DNA from: CAZRXG01 sp964603985
GTDB taxonomy: Bacteria; Chloroflexota; Anaerolineae; Aggregatilineales; UBA3940
Length of the DNA: 64,000 nucleotides
Assembly (NCBI GenBank): GCA_964603985.1
Contig: CAZRXG010000004.1
Span: 116,296-180,295, forward strand
Direction of reading: 5' to 3'
Of the stretch, positions 51,539 to 60,564 are shown one piece after another. Every line of letters starts with the position of its first letter. Position 1 is the first letter of the stretch. Both the position numbers and the translations under genes were made by a program. Below the pieces are notes generated by a model, which was not told where the DNA came from, made no database searches, and was given only the letters and a program-made list of their open reading frames with translations.

Positions 51539-52641
51539 CACTCGGCGCTCTCGCGTGTTGTGCGCGGCGTGGATGTCGGGACCTGGGTTGGCGTGGTCGT
51601 CACGGTTGACGTCGGCGTCGGCGTGATCTGCCCGCTGACGGTGAAAATGCGCTCGACGACCTGGCCGCGCTCGCCCATCGGGCCGAGGTCCTGGCCGTTG
51701 TAGGTCACGTTCAGCCCGGCCCCGTTGCCCGTCCGGACGAGAACCGACTGGCGACCTTCGTATTGCAGCACCGTGCCCGGCATGGCCTGGCCCTCGAAAA
51801 CCGTCTCGCCGTCCACCACGATGCGTGTCCAGGTGCGCTGCTCGACGGTGATCGTCAGCAGCACCCGCTCGAAGACCTGCGGCCCGGCGAACGGGGCCTC
51901 GGTGGACGTGGGTTTGAACGTCGGGCTTGGCTCGACGGTCGCGCTGGCCGCGAACTCCTCCAGCAGGCGTGAGCCTTGCTCGGTTGGCATGATGTTCTCG
52001 ACCGAGACGGCACTCAGCTTGCTGGTGGCCCACCAGATAATCACCGCAAACCCGGCCACCAGCACCACCACGGTGAAAATGGGCGAGCGCCAGACACGCG
52101 GCGGCCTGGCTGGTTGCTGCGGCTCGGCCACGACGGGCGGGGCTGCGGGTGGAGCGGACAGGCCGCTCGGCATGGATGGGCCGACGCGCTGGCCAGGCCC
52201 AACGTGGGTTGATTGCCTGGCCGGGTAAGGTGACGGCTGCTGTTGCGGTATTCCGGGGTATGGGGGCGCGGCCCCGCTCTGTGGCGGTGGGGCCGGGTAT
52301 GGCCGGGGAGGGGCGGGCGCCGGCGAAGGGGCAGACGGTGGCGGCACCTGGGGGCTGGGGGGCGCGGTCACCGTCGTGATGGTGCCGCTCTGCTCGCCGA
52401 TCAGGTCGCCGAACTGGGCGACCACCGCGTTCGCGTCCAGGTGCAGAAACTGGGCGTAATTGCGCAGGAAGCCCTTGGCGTGGGTCGCCGAGGGCAGCAC
52501 GCTGAAGTCGCCGCTTTCGAGCGCCTGGAGGTATTTGACACGGATGCGTGTCTGTGCCTCAACCTCTTCAAGCGAATAAGCCTGCGACTCCCGCGCCTGG
52601 CGCAGCATCTCGCCCAGGGATCGAAGATCGTCGTTCGTCAC
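51538..52641 (-). CDS. RodZ-like protein (HTH, TM, DUF4115)
   Basis: A 367-residue bitopic protein. HTH_25-type domain at 5-75 (LGEMLRQARESQAYSLEEVE), a Pro/Gln/Ser-rich linker (90-180), a membrane helix near 187-207 (IFTVVVLVAGFAVIIWWA) and a DUF4115 beta domain (about 265-330). RodZ links MreB filaments to the wall synthesis complex. GTG 52641. It is coupled to rimO and lies four genes upstream of nothing related to mreB in this window. It ends in a Thr/Pro-rich tail. Confidence 0.82.
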   Translation of the reverse strand: MTNDDLRSLGEMLRQARESQAYSLEEVEAQTRIRVKYLQALESGDFSVLPSATHAKGFLRNYAQFLHLDANAVVAQFGDLIGEQSGTITTVTAPPSPQVPPPSAPSPAPAPPRPYPAPPPQSGAAPPYPGIPQQQPSPYPARQSTHVGPGQRVGPSMPSGLSAPPAAPPVVAEPQQPARPPRVWRSPIFTVVVLVAGFAVIIWWATSKLSAVSVENIMPTEQGSRLLEEFAASATVEPSPTFKPTSTEAPFAGPQVFERVLLTITVEQRTWTRIVVDGETVFEGQAMPGTVLQYEGRQSVLVRTGNGAGLNVTYNGQDLGPMGERGQVVERIFTVSGQITPTPTSTVTTTPTQVPTSTPRTTRESAE

Positions 52642-52658
52642 GTCATGCCCTCACACAA

Positions 52659-52696
52659 AGAGCCACCGGCCTGTGCTGGTGCGCGCCGCTGGCTCT
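52659..52696 (-). terminator. Terminator of rplI
   Basis: AGAGCCAGCGGC/GCCGGTGGCTCT stem (12 bp, one mismatch), then TTGTGTG on the minus strand. Confidence 0.62.
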
Positions 52697-52741
52697 GTTT
52701 TCTGTATTGCCGTTGTTACCAGAACCTATCAGACCTGCGCC

Positions 52742-53371
52742 CTACTCTTCGTCGGGTGCGGGTTCTTCGGCCATCTGGTCTGCCTCCGCCGCCGCTTCCA
52801 CCTCGTAGGCGGCTTCGACCTCGGCTTCAGCGTCTGCCTCGATCTCGAACCCGGCCTCCGCCTCTGCTTCTGGTTCCATCTCCGCTTCTGCTTCAGCCTC
52901 GGCTGCCTCCACCAGGCGCGGATCTTCACCCTCGCGGAAGATGACGACCCGCACCGATGGGGTTAGCCCGGCTTCCAGGCGCACCGGGACGGGGAACTCG
53001 CCCAGCTCACGCAGAGACCGGTCGCCGATGCGCCGCCGGTCGATCTCCAGCCCGATACTCTCTTGAAGTTGTTCGGAGATATCCATTGGTGTGACGGAGC
53101 CGTACAGCTTGCCCGTCTCCCCGGCTTTCACGCCGAAATAGAGCGTCAGGCTTTCGATCTTCTCGGCGATCACCTGGTATTCTTTGTCGCGCTCGGCGCG
53201 GCGTACGTCGGCGTTCTGGCGCAGGTTTTCGGATTGCCGCAGCGCGCCCGGCGTCGCCTTGACGGCCAGCCCCTGCGGAATCAGGAAATTGCGCGCGTAT
53301 CCAGGGGCCACGTCTACGACTTCGCCCGCCACGCCCTGTTTGTAAACATCTTGTAACAAAATAACTTTCAT
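52742..53371 (-). CDS. rplI: Ribosomal protein L9 with long acidic extension
   Basis: A 209-residue L9. The N-terminal domain (MKVILLQDVYKQGVAGEVVDV, PGYARNFLIPQGLA) and connecting helix are standard, as is the C-terminal domain to about residue 148. About 60 residues of Glu/Ala repeats follow (EAAEAEAEAEMEPEAEAE and similar), which normal L9 proteins (about 150 residues) lack. ATG 53371. Confidence 0.95.
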   Translation of the reverse strand: MKVILLQDVYKQGVAGEVVDVAPGYARNFLIPQGLAVKATPGALRQSENLRQNADVRRAERDKEYQVIAEKIESLTLYFGVKAGETGKLYGSVTPMDISEQLQESIGLEIDRRRIGDRSLRELGEFPVPVRLEAGLTPSVRVVIFREGEDPRLVEAAEAEAEAEMEPEAEAEAGFEIEADAEAEVEAAYEVEAAAEADQMAEEPAPDEE

Positions 53372-53571
53372 GGCTTCCGTGCCTCTCCGGGTCAGTATGC
53401 AGTGGCGGATCTTACCCTATTCAGTGCGTCTCATCAAGCAAGGCGCGCCCCCGCGCCCGCACTACACCCAAACCCAAACGCACCCCGCCGGTGTTATATA
53501 AATGGGCAAACGCTGGCGCTTGCGCTAGAATACAGGGGACGGGGCCGGTTGCTCGTGGAGGAGGGATCGCC

Positions 53572-55146
53572 ATGTTCGACAAAAAACCCAATATCATCCT
53601 GCTGGTGCTCGACACCCAGCGCACCGAGCGCATGACGGTTTACGGGTACCAAAAAAACGTCACGCCGGTGCTGGGTGAGTTTGCAGAGGGATCGACGATC
53701 TTTGAGTCGGCCATTTCTACCGCCCAATGGACGATTCCCTCCCACGCCTCGATGTTCACCGGGCTGTATCCCACCATTCACCAGACCGCTCAATCTTACG
53801 CCACGCTGCCTGAGGACATTCCCACCATCGCCGAGATCTTGCAGCGCAATGGCTACTACACCACCGGCTTTTGCAACAATCCCCTGATCAGTGTGCTGGA
53901 CAACGGCCTGAAGCGGGGGTTCGATCAGTTCTTCAATTACAGCGCCACCTTCCCCGACATCCCCAGGATCGGCGAGGACACCACCTGGCGGCAGATACAG
54001 CGCACCGTCACCGAGCTGTTGCAGAAGGTATCGACGCCCATCGAGCGCGAGTTCGGGCGCTCGCCGCTGCTGCTCAAGATGGCGATGATGCCGATCTTCG
54101 TGCCTTTCTGGACGCGCTTCGGTAAGTTCAAGGGCGACACCAAGCAGTCACTCCATGACATCGCCGAGTTCCTGCGCCACCGCCACAGCACCCACCCGGA
54201 CCAGCCGCTGTTCATGTTTATCAACATGATGGAGACGCACCTTCCCTACTACCCGCCCCGCAAGGCGATTGAGAAGTGGGTGCCTTACTTCAAGAAGGAC
54301 CGTGAAGCGCGCGATTTCATCCAGCGCTACAACACGCAGAGCTATCGCTGGGTGGCCCCGATGATTGAGCCGTTCACCCCACACCAGAAGATGATCCTGG
54401 ACGACATGTACGACGCCGAGATCGCCTACCAGGATCACCAGTTGCGGCGTGTGTTCCGTGCCCTGAAGCGGTCCGGGCAACTGGAAAACACGATGGTGAT
54501 CGTGGTCTCCGATCACGGTGAGAGCCACGGCGACCACAACTTCATGGGGCACGCCTTTGTGGTTTACAACGAGATTGCACACGTTCCCCTGTTCATCCAC
54601 TACCCGGCGATGTTCCCGGCCGGCAGGCGCGTGACGCACAACGTCTCGACGCGGCGCGTCTTCCACACCATGCTGGAGGCCGTCGGCGTTGAGCATGAGG
54701 CTTACGGCCACACCACGAGAGAACTGAGCCTGGCGCGGGCCGTCGAGGGGCCGGACAAGGAACCCAAAGACGAGGTGATTGTGTCCGAGGCTTTCCCGCC
54801 GCTGAACTTCATCAACGTGATGGAGATGAACAACCCGGAGGCGATTGAGCCGTTCCGCGTGCGGATGATGCGGCGGGCCATCTTCGACGGCCACAAAAAG
54901 CTGATGATGGTCAGCGGGCGGCCAGACGAGTTCTTCGACACCCAGACCGATCCCCTCGAAGAGCACAACTTGCTCGACAACCCGGCGGGCTACGAGAACG
55001 ACATCATCCGGCTGGAGCGTATGCTGGAGGACTTTGTCGTCACGGTTGAGGCCCACCGGGACGGCATCGCCGCCGGAGAGAAGATCGACTTCAGCGATGA
55101 CCCGGAGCTGCTGGAGCGTCTGCGCAGCCTGGGGTACATTGAGTGA
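53572..55146 (+). CDS. Sulfatase-fold enzyme with Thr in place of the formylglycine Cys
   Basis: A 524-residue alkaline-phosphatase-superfamily protein. Metal motifs: NIILLVLDTQRTER (Asp14), and VVSDHGESHGDHNFMGH. The active-site segment is QWTIPSHASMFTGLYP, where Thr54 stands at the place of the formylglycine Cys/Ser of sulfatases. The enzyme may therefore be a phosphodiesterase or phosphotransferase (as in Thr-nucleophile relatives such as LtaS) instead of a sulfatase. No signal peptide or membrane helix is present. Start ATG 53572 with GGAGGAGG; single gene. Confidence 0.88.
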   Translation: MFDKKPNIILLVLDTQRTERMTVYGYQKNVTPVLGEFAEGSTIFESAISTAQWTIPSHASMFTGLYPTIHQTAQSYATLPEDIPTIAEILQRNGYYTTGFCNNPLISVLDNGLKRGFDQFFNYSATFPDIPRIGEDTTWRQIQRTVTELLQKVSTPIEREFGRSPLLLKMAMMPIFVPFWTRFGKFKGDTKQSLHDIAEFLRHRHSTHPDQPLFMFINMMETHLPYYPPRKAIEKWVPYFKKDREARDFIQRYNTQSYRWVAPMIEPFTPHQKMILDDMYDAEIAYQDHQLRRVFRALKRSGQLENTMVIVVSDHGESHGDHNFMGHAFVVYNEIAHVPLFIHYPAMFPAGRRVTHNVSTRRVFHTMLEAVGVEHEAYGHTTRELSLARAVEGPDKEPKDEVIVSEAFPPLNFINVMEMNNPEAIEPFRVRMMRRAIFDGHKKLMMVSGRPDEFFDTQTDPLEEHNLLDNPAGYENDIIRLERMLEDFVVTVEAHRDGIAAGEKIDFSDDPELLERLRSLGYIE

Positions 55147-55238
55147 GGTTGTTACGCCTGATATTGTTTACCAAAGGGCGGCCCGCAGATCTGGCAGGCC
55201 GCTCGTGTCTATCCTGACGAGGTGAGGACGAAGATTTT

Positions 55239-56282
55239 ATGTGGCAAGAACTACTAACCTGCATGAGCGGCCGCCGTGTCGCGCTGTGCATCCCCTGGAA
55301 GGGCCAGGCCGTCGAGCTGATTTACTGGTACGGCGTGCTGGCCTCGGTTGGCATTTTCCTGGGGGCTTTTTACGCCAGCAAACACTTTGAGTTGGAGGGA
55401 GAAGACCCGGAGCCCGTCTGGGACGCCCTGCTGTGGATCCTGATCCCGGCCCTGCTGGGCGCGCGGCTGTGGTACGTGCTACAGGCCATGCTGGGCGGCA
55501 GCACCGCCTTCTCGCTGTCCCGCCCGCTGGAGATCCTCAACCCGCGCACCGGCGGGATGAACATCTTCGGCGGCGTGGTCTTTGCAGCGATTACGCTGAT
55601 CATCTACGCGGCGCGCAACAAGAAGGTGGACGGCTGGTTGCTGGCCGACGCCGGGCTGATGGGTCTCTTCATCGGCCAGGGGATCGGGCGCATCGGCAAC
55701 TTTATCAACGCCGAGCTTAGCGGCCAGCCGACCGGCTCGCAGTGGTTCGGGATGCTCGTCCCTGTGGAATACCGGTCCGATTTTCGCGACCTGCCGCTGG
55801 ACACGCGTTTCCACCCGACCATGTTCTACGAGGCCTTCTGGCTGTTCCTGTGCTTCGGCGTGCTGTACTATCTTTTCCGCCGCTACCAGGAGCGCTTCAT
55901 TCACGGGATGCTGGCCGGTCTGTACCTGATCCTGGCCGGGGTGGGGCGCTTCATCGTCGAGACGTGGCGTCCTGACCAGCCGCGCTTCATTATGCCCAGC
56001 GGCGCAGAGAGCTTCCTCAGCGGCTCGCGCCTCTTTTCTCTGCTCTACGTCGCCGTCGGGGCGATCATCCTGCTGGACCGGATGGGGCACCTGAAGATCC
56101 CCTTCATCGCACGGCCCCAGACGCCCCGCCAGCGCGAGCGGGCCTTCCAGGAACTGATGACTCAGCGCCGCCGCCGGGAGCGTGCCAAAGAGCGCGAGCG
56201 CCTGCGCGCCCAGCGGCGCAAGGAGCGCGAGCAGGCCGCCCAGGAAAACGCGCCGTCCGGTTCGGAAAGCGTCGAAACCTGA
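55239..56282 (+). CDS. lgt: Prolipoprotein diacylglyceryl transferase
   Basis: A 347-residue enzyme that adds diacylglycerol to the lipobox Cys of prolipoproteins. The signature is GRIGNFINAELSGQPTG (residues 150-166), with seven helices, and RFHPTMFYEAFW. After the last helix it has a basic, coiled-coil tail of about 60 residues (RERAKERERLRAQRRKERE), not found in most Lgt. ATG 55239. Lipoprotein substrates (the two DUF3160 proteins and the one at 21655) are encoded in the same window. Confidence 0.95.
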   Translation: MWQELLTCMSGRRVALCIPWKGQAVELIYWYGVLASVGIFLGAFYASKHFELEGEDPEPVWDALLWILIPALLGARLWYVLQAMLGGSTAFSLSRPLEILNPRTGGMNIFGGVVFAAITLIIYAARNKKVDGWLLADAGLMGLFIGQGIGRIGNFINAELSGQPTGSQWFGMLVPVEYRSDFRDLPLDTRFHPTMFYEAFWLFLCFGVLYYLFRRYQERFIHGMLAGLYLILAGVGRFIVETWRPDQPRFIMPSGAESFLSGSRLFSLLYVAVGAIILLDRMGHLKIPFIARPQTPRQRERAFQELMTQRRRRERAKERERLRAQRRKEREQAAQENAPSGSESVET

Positions 56283-56304
56283 CGGCCCCCAGACTTGTGA
56301 TCTC

Positions 56305-56340
56305 AACCGCGCAGCCCGCGATCGCTGCGCGGTTTTTGTT
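56305..56340 (+). terminator. Strong terminator of lgt
   Basis: AACCGCGCAGC (56305-56315) pairs with GCTGCGCGGTT (56324-56334), then TTTGTT. Confidence 0.9.
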
Positions 56341-56441
56341 CCCGGTAGAGCCTGCCTCTCAGTGCCGGAACGGCGTATATCAAAAGGGTTTCAGCCGGGG
56401 CCTACGCCTGGAAGCTGGCTCCCTGCGTGATTTTTTTGCCT

Positions 56442-56447
56442 TATAAT
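56442..56447 (+). promoter_or_regulatory. TATAAT box for the 425-aa protein gene
   Basis: A perfect -10, 54 bases upstream of the ATG, right after a T-run; the -35 is not clear. Confidence 0.55.
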
Positions 56448-56500
56448 GGATTCAAAGAGCATCATGATCAACCCGGTTGACAATCAGAAAGGGAGACCTT

Positions 56501-57778
56501 ATGGACGACCTGAGACAACGATTACGGATCGCGGAGGGACAGCTTGCCGCGATCAACGATCTGATCCTGGACCCCGGCAACGAAGCCATCACCGCCTTAC
56601 TCGACGTGGTTGCCAAGTACGGCACACCGGAGGAGATCAACCGCAAGGCCGAGGAATCCCGCCAACTTGAGAACCTGATGGCCCGCCTGAAGGAGGTAAA
56701 ACCATCATACGTCGAGGACCTGGAGTGGCTGGCCGCGCAGCGCGACGCCGGAGCGTTCATCAGCGAGGCCGACTACCGGCGTAAAGTGCTGGGCGATAAA
56801 GCCGACAGCATGACCTTCAAGGACGATTTCGCGGTGACGCTTGAGATCAGCGCGGTGCAGTACTTCCCCTACCTGCGCCCCCAGGCCGAGCAGGCCATCG
56901 CCAACGGCGAGCTGATGCCGGGGCGCTTCATCCGCGTGCGTAAGATGAAGGAGCAGGAGGCCGACGGCGACATCCTCGCCGTTGCTGCGGCGATGCAGAT
57001 CGTCGGGGCCAGCTACGTCGAGACACTCGACACCAAGGGTACCGACGGCTCAAACGTGCACCTGGGCGGCCCGGAGACCATCACCGGCTACTTCGGCGGC
57101 GTCGGCGAGCCGAACGAGTACGCGCTCAAGTGGGTGGACGAGTTTCTGTACTATTACACCACCTACGGCGTCAAACAGGTGCTCAACATCAATCCCGGCA
57201 CGGTTCTGCTGGGCTACATGCTGCACAGGCTGGGCATCGATAACGAGTTCAAGATCTCGGTCTACATGGGCAACGACAACCCCTACGCCGCGCTGTGGAC
57301 GCTGATCGGTGCCAAGCTGTTCGCCCGTGAGGACGGCACCAGTCCGCTGATCGGCTTCAACTGGTCCAACTCGGTCAACAACGAGACGATGGAGATCACC
57401 GCCCACTTCCGTAAGGCGCTGGGCTTCGAGGACGTGGTGCGCTTCGAGCATCACATCGTCGAGACGTGGAAGAGCATCGTCCGCCAGCCCTACGACCGCC
57501 GCGACGAGCTGATCGAGATCGCGGGGCACGTCAAGAACATCTCGGCCAAGCACGAGGGCGGCGACATCGAGGTCGAGCAGCGGCTCGAGGCAGAGAACAG
57601 ACACCCCTCCGACATCCTGGACTACTTCCGCGACAAACAGGAGATCATCGAATCCGGTGACTGGGACGCCCTGATGCGTAACTATCTGGATAAGCACAAC
57701 GCCGTCAACCACACCGCCCGTGCTCTGACCGAGCACGGGCTTTCGTTTGTGGCGGCGCTGAACCTGCACCACTGCTGA
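56501..57778 (+). CDS. Conserved-looking protein of unknown function, 425 aa
   Basis: A 425-residue soluble protein that I cannot place. The N-terminal 100 residues are helical and charged. The core holds Gly-rich patches (DTKGTDGSNVHLGGPETITG, YFGGVGEPNEYALKW), then NINPGTVLLGYMLHRLGID, YMGNDNPYAALWTLIGAKLF, FNWSNSVNNETMEITAHF and VRFEHHIVETWKSIVRQPY, and the end is VAALNLHHC. Motifs such as VGEPNEYALKWVDEF and NWSNSVN look like ligand pockets of an alpha/beta barrel enzyme. There is no Cys cluster or signal peptide. ATG 56501 has AAAGGGAG. It is monocistronic, between two strong terminators. A function is not assigned. Confidence 0.8.
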   Translation: MDDLRQRLRIAEGQLAAINDLILDPGNEAITALLDVVAKYGTPEEINRKAEESRQLENLMARLKEVKPSYVEDLEWLAAQRDAGAFISEADYRRKVLGDKADSMTFKDDFAVTLEISAVQYFPYLRPQAEQAIANGELMPGRFIRVRKMKEQEADGDILAVAAAMQIVGASYVETLDTKGTDGSNVHLGGPETITGYFGGVGEPNEYALKWVDEFLYYYTTYGVKQVLNINPGTVLLGYMLHRLGIDNEFKISVYMGNDNPYAALWTLIGAKLFAREDGTSPLIGFNWSNSVNNETMEITAHFRKALGFEDVVRFEHHIVETWKSIVRQPYDRRDELIEIAGHVKNISAKHEGGDIEVEQRLEAENRHPSDILDYFRDKQEIIESGDWDALMRNYLDKHNAVNHTARALTEHGLSFVAALNLHHC

Positions 57779-57798
57779 CCCGACCGGCGACAGAAGAG

Positions 57799-57828
57799 CA
57801 AAGCCGCGAAGGGGTCTTCGCGGCTTTG
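57799..57828. terminator. Bidirectional terminator between convergent genes
   Basis: A perfect 13-bp stem CAAAGCCGCGAAG/CTTCGCGGCTTTG with a GGGGT loop, between the 425-aa gene and the DUF3160 gene. Confidence 0.9.
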
Positions 57829-57853
57829 TCCGTCCTGGGAGTGTTGCCCCTGG

Positions 57854-60460
57854 TTAGTTAGAGCGCCGGTACCACTCCTGGCTTTCGACGAGCCAGCCAA
57901 CCGTATCCGTCCACTCAAAGTCTCCGAATAATCGCACCTGCCACCAGGTGTACCCATCGGCGGCTACAGGCCCATCGATGATCTCGAAGTACACGCAGCC
58001 AAAACTACGGTCGCACGAGAGTTGCTCGACGATCTCGCCCTCCATCGACGGCTCGGCGCGCAGGTTCACGCCTTCCCCGGCCTCGGTGAGCGAGTATATG
58101 TCTCCAACGCGAAAGGCCAGCCATCTGGTTGACTCACCGCCTGACAGCACGAAGTTCGACGCCCAGATGGGGAGCGGCGGCGCGTCAGGCCCGGCCAGCC
58201 TCTCTCTCCATTCCTGGTCGGTCAGCCGTGCTGAGCGCGGCTGGGTGAACTCGTAGTAGCTGTACACACCGCCCTGCGCGACGTATAGCTGCCCGTCGAT
58301 GGGCACGACGGCGTAGACGCGGTCGACGTACCCGGTTGCGGCTTCGAGAACCGCATTCCCAAATCCGGCTTTCCCGGCAACGGCGGCCACGATGGGAGGT
58401 GGTTCCAACTCCTCATAGCCGAATCCTTCATAACATTCCGGCGGGCTCATGCAGCTTCTGGCGATTGCCTCCCGGTCGGCTTCGTCCAGCGGCTGTCCGG
58501 TCAGCTCCTTCACGGCGATATCGCCAAAGGTCTGGAAGTCGACTGCGATGTTCTCCATCCCCTGGACCAGACCATCCAGGCCAGGCAAATATGGTGAGCC
58601 TTCTTCAGCCGCCAAGCCCCGCCCGCGCAGGCCATCGGCGATCACCTGCGCCGTGTAGGCCATCCGGTAGAACGCCTCCGGGTTGGCTTCCACGTAGCCG
58701 GGTGGGGGCGGCGATTCGGGCGGGAAGTAACCGCCTCCGCCCGCTCCCTCCGGCATCTTGGTGTACAGGATGGTGTCGTGTTTGAGCTCGGCCCAACTGC
58801 CCAGCGCCGTGTTCATCTCCCGGTAGGCCCAGGGGGTGGTCTGCATGTAGGTTGGGTAGGCGTCGTCCTTCTGCCCCAGAATGGGGAAGAAGGCATACAG
58901 CCACGACTCGTAGAAGCGGCTCAGCCACTCGTCCTCCGGTTGAGCCTGGACGCCCTCTTGCAGCAGCGCGACCTGGTCGTAGTAGTTGGGGTAGTCTGCC
59001 TCGCCCAGTGCGCTCACGGCGTCGAGCGCAACCGGCGAGCCGAACACGGCCATCACGTCCGGCCCGGTGGGCAGCATGCGCCACAGATACTCCAGCGTTG
59101 GCTCGGCAACACCCTCTCCCGATCTTTCCTCGACCACGTCAAACATGAGGCTCTGGAAGATGTACCCGTCTATCGTGAAGCGCGAACCCATGAAGCGCCA
59201 GCCAACTTCGCCGGGCATCTGGGTCGTCACCCAATTGACGAAAGTCGAGTTGATGCGCGGCACAGGAAGCTCGTCGCTGCGGCTCCGGAACTCATCCCAC
59301 AGAGCGTCGTCGGCCAGGTCGAGCGGGCCGGGGCTGTCCCCGTAGATCTCGTCCATCAGGGCCGCATACTCGACCGGCCCGCCGTCGTCGGACGGCCCGA
59401 TCATGAAGGTCAGCACCTCGTGCACCTCGGCCCAGGCTTCGGCGGCGGTGCGTCCGCCCACGCTGGCCCGGCGCAGCGCCAGTGTGACGATCAGGGGGAC
59501 GCGTGAAGGCTCTGGGTCCCTCAGGCTGAAGTGCACACGCCCGTACCACTTCATCCCCCGGAAGTAGGTCTCCAGCTCCGGGTCGCCAACGTAGTGGCCG
59601 ACCGGCTTGTAGTCGCCGTAGTCGTCCTTGAAGTCGGGGATCAGCACCGAGTTTTCCATCCCCCTGCCTGCCATGATCTGCTCAACCTGCGCCTCGACGA
59701 GATCCTCGACGCTCGGATGAACCGCGACCTCCGGGTCGAACAGCTTGAGTGCGACCGAGAGGTAAGCGGCTGCCAGCAGTGTGTCTTCCTCCATCGAGGT
59801 GCCCTGCGCCGCAGGCAGGTAGCTCAGCACCTCGTCGAGTGTGGCCTTTGTGATGTCGATCATCTGCGGCCTGAGGCGCTCTCGCTCCAGCGCCTTGAGC
59901 AGCTCGTCGAATGTCAGGTGCAGCGAGTGAAGGGCGGCATCGGTGGTGAGGAAGTACGGCTGTCCGGTCGAGATGACACTTTTCCGGATCGTGCCGAACT
60001 GGCTCTCCTGGCTGTGCATGACGACGAAGCCGTTTTGCGTGAGGAAGCTCCGCTGCTCGCCCGTCAGGCCATTGATCACCTGCGGGTTGGCGGTCAGGCC
60101 GGAATCGACCGGCAGGCTGTAGTCGACGCCGGTATAGGTCGCGGCTTCCCAGGTGTTGAGATTCGTCGTGGCGAAAGGCCCGGTGATATCCACCGTGAAC
60201 GGCGGGAGTTTCACCGGCTGCGGAGGCGAAACGGTGGGCGTGGGTATGGGCGTGCGTATGGGTGTGGGTGTGAGCGTGGGACTGGGCAGTGTGCCGGGGG
60301 TTTGTGAGGGCGTTGTCTTCTCAGGCTGTGTGTCGCTGGTTTTGGCCGTTGGCTTGGCCGTCGTGCCGGGGGGGTGCGTCGCTTGCGTGGAGGTGCAGGC
60401 CGTGGTGACGATGCTCACCACCAGCAGGATCGATCCTGCCCGCAAAGCTCTGGTCTTCAC
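57854..60460 (-). CDS. DUF3160 lipoprotein with C-terminal SH3 domain, copy 1
   Basis: An 868-residue exported lipoprotein. The signal peptide ends in IVTTAC (Cys22); a Thr/Pro-rich stalk (24-90) follows. The DUF3160 domain occupies about 110-760, and the end (about 790-868) is an SH3_3-type domain (GEGVNLRAEPSMEGEIVEQL, WWQVRLFG). SH3_3 domains often bind peptidoglycan. The start is GTG 60460 with GGAAGGGAG upstream. The role of DUF3160 is unknown to me; the family is common in Chloroflexota and archaea as I recall. Confidence 0.9.
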   Translation of the reverse strand: MKTRALRAGSILLVVSIVTTACTSTQATHPPGTTAKPTAKTSDTQPEKTTPSQTPGTLPSPTLTPTPIRTPIPTPTVSPPQPVKLPPFTVDITGPFATTNLNTWEAATYTGVDYSLPVDSGLTANPQVINGLTGEQRSFLTQNGFVVMHSQESQFGTIRKSVISTGQPYFLTTDAALHSLHLTFDELLKALERERLRPQMIDITKATLDEVLSYLPAAQGTSMEEDTLLAAAYLSVALKLFDPEVAVHPSVEDLVEAQVEQIMAGRGMENSVLIPDFKDDYGDYKPVGHYVGDPELETYFRGMKWYGRVHFSLRDPEPSRVPLIVTLALRRASVGGRTAAEAWAEVHEVLTFMIGPSDDGGPVEYAALMDEIYGDSPGPLDLADDALWDEFRSRSDELPVPRINSTFVNWVTTQMPGEVGWRFMGSRFTIDGYIFQSLMFDVVEERSGEGVAEPTLEYLWRMLPTGPDVMAVFGSPVALDAVSALGEADYPNYYDQVALLQEGVQAQPEDEWLSRFYESWLYAFFPILGQKDDAYPTYMQTTPWAYREMNTALGSWAELKHDTILYTKMPEGAGGGGYFPPESPPPPGYVEANPEAFYRMAYTAQVIADGLRGRGLAAEEGSPYLPGLDGLVQGMENIAVDFQTFGDIAVKELTGQPLDEADREAIARSCMSPPECYEGFGYEELEPPPIVAAVAGKAGFGNAVLEAATGYVDRVYAVVPIDGQLYVAQGGVYSYYEFTQPRSARLTDQEWRERLAGPDAPPLPIWASNFVLSGGESTRWLAFRVGDIYSLTEAGEGVNLRAEPSMEGEIVEQLSCDRSFGCVYFEIIDGPVAADGYTWWQVRLFGDFEWTDTVGWLVESQEWYRRSN

Positions 60461-60564
60461 AAGTGTGCTCCCTTCCAGGACAATCGTACCCCGGTCTATT
60501 CTAGCATCGGATCACGGGGGGGCAGAACACCCGGTAGTGCGTTTGCCCCGATGTTGCCCCCTGG

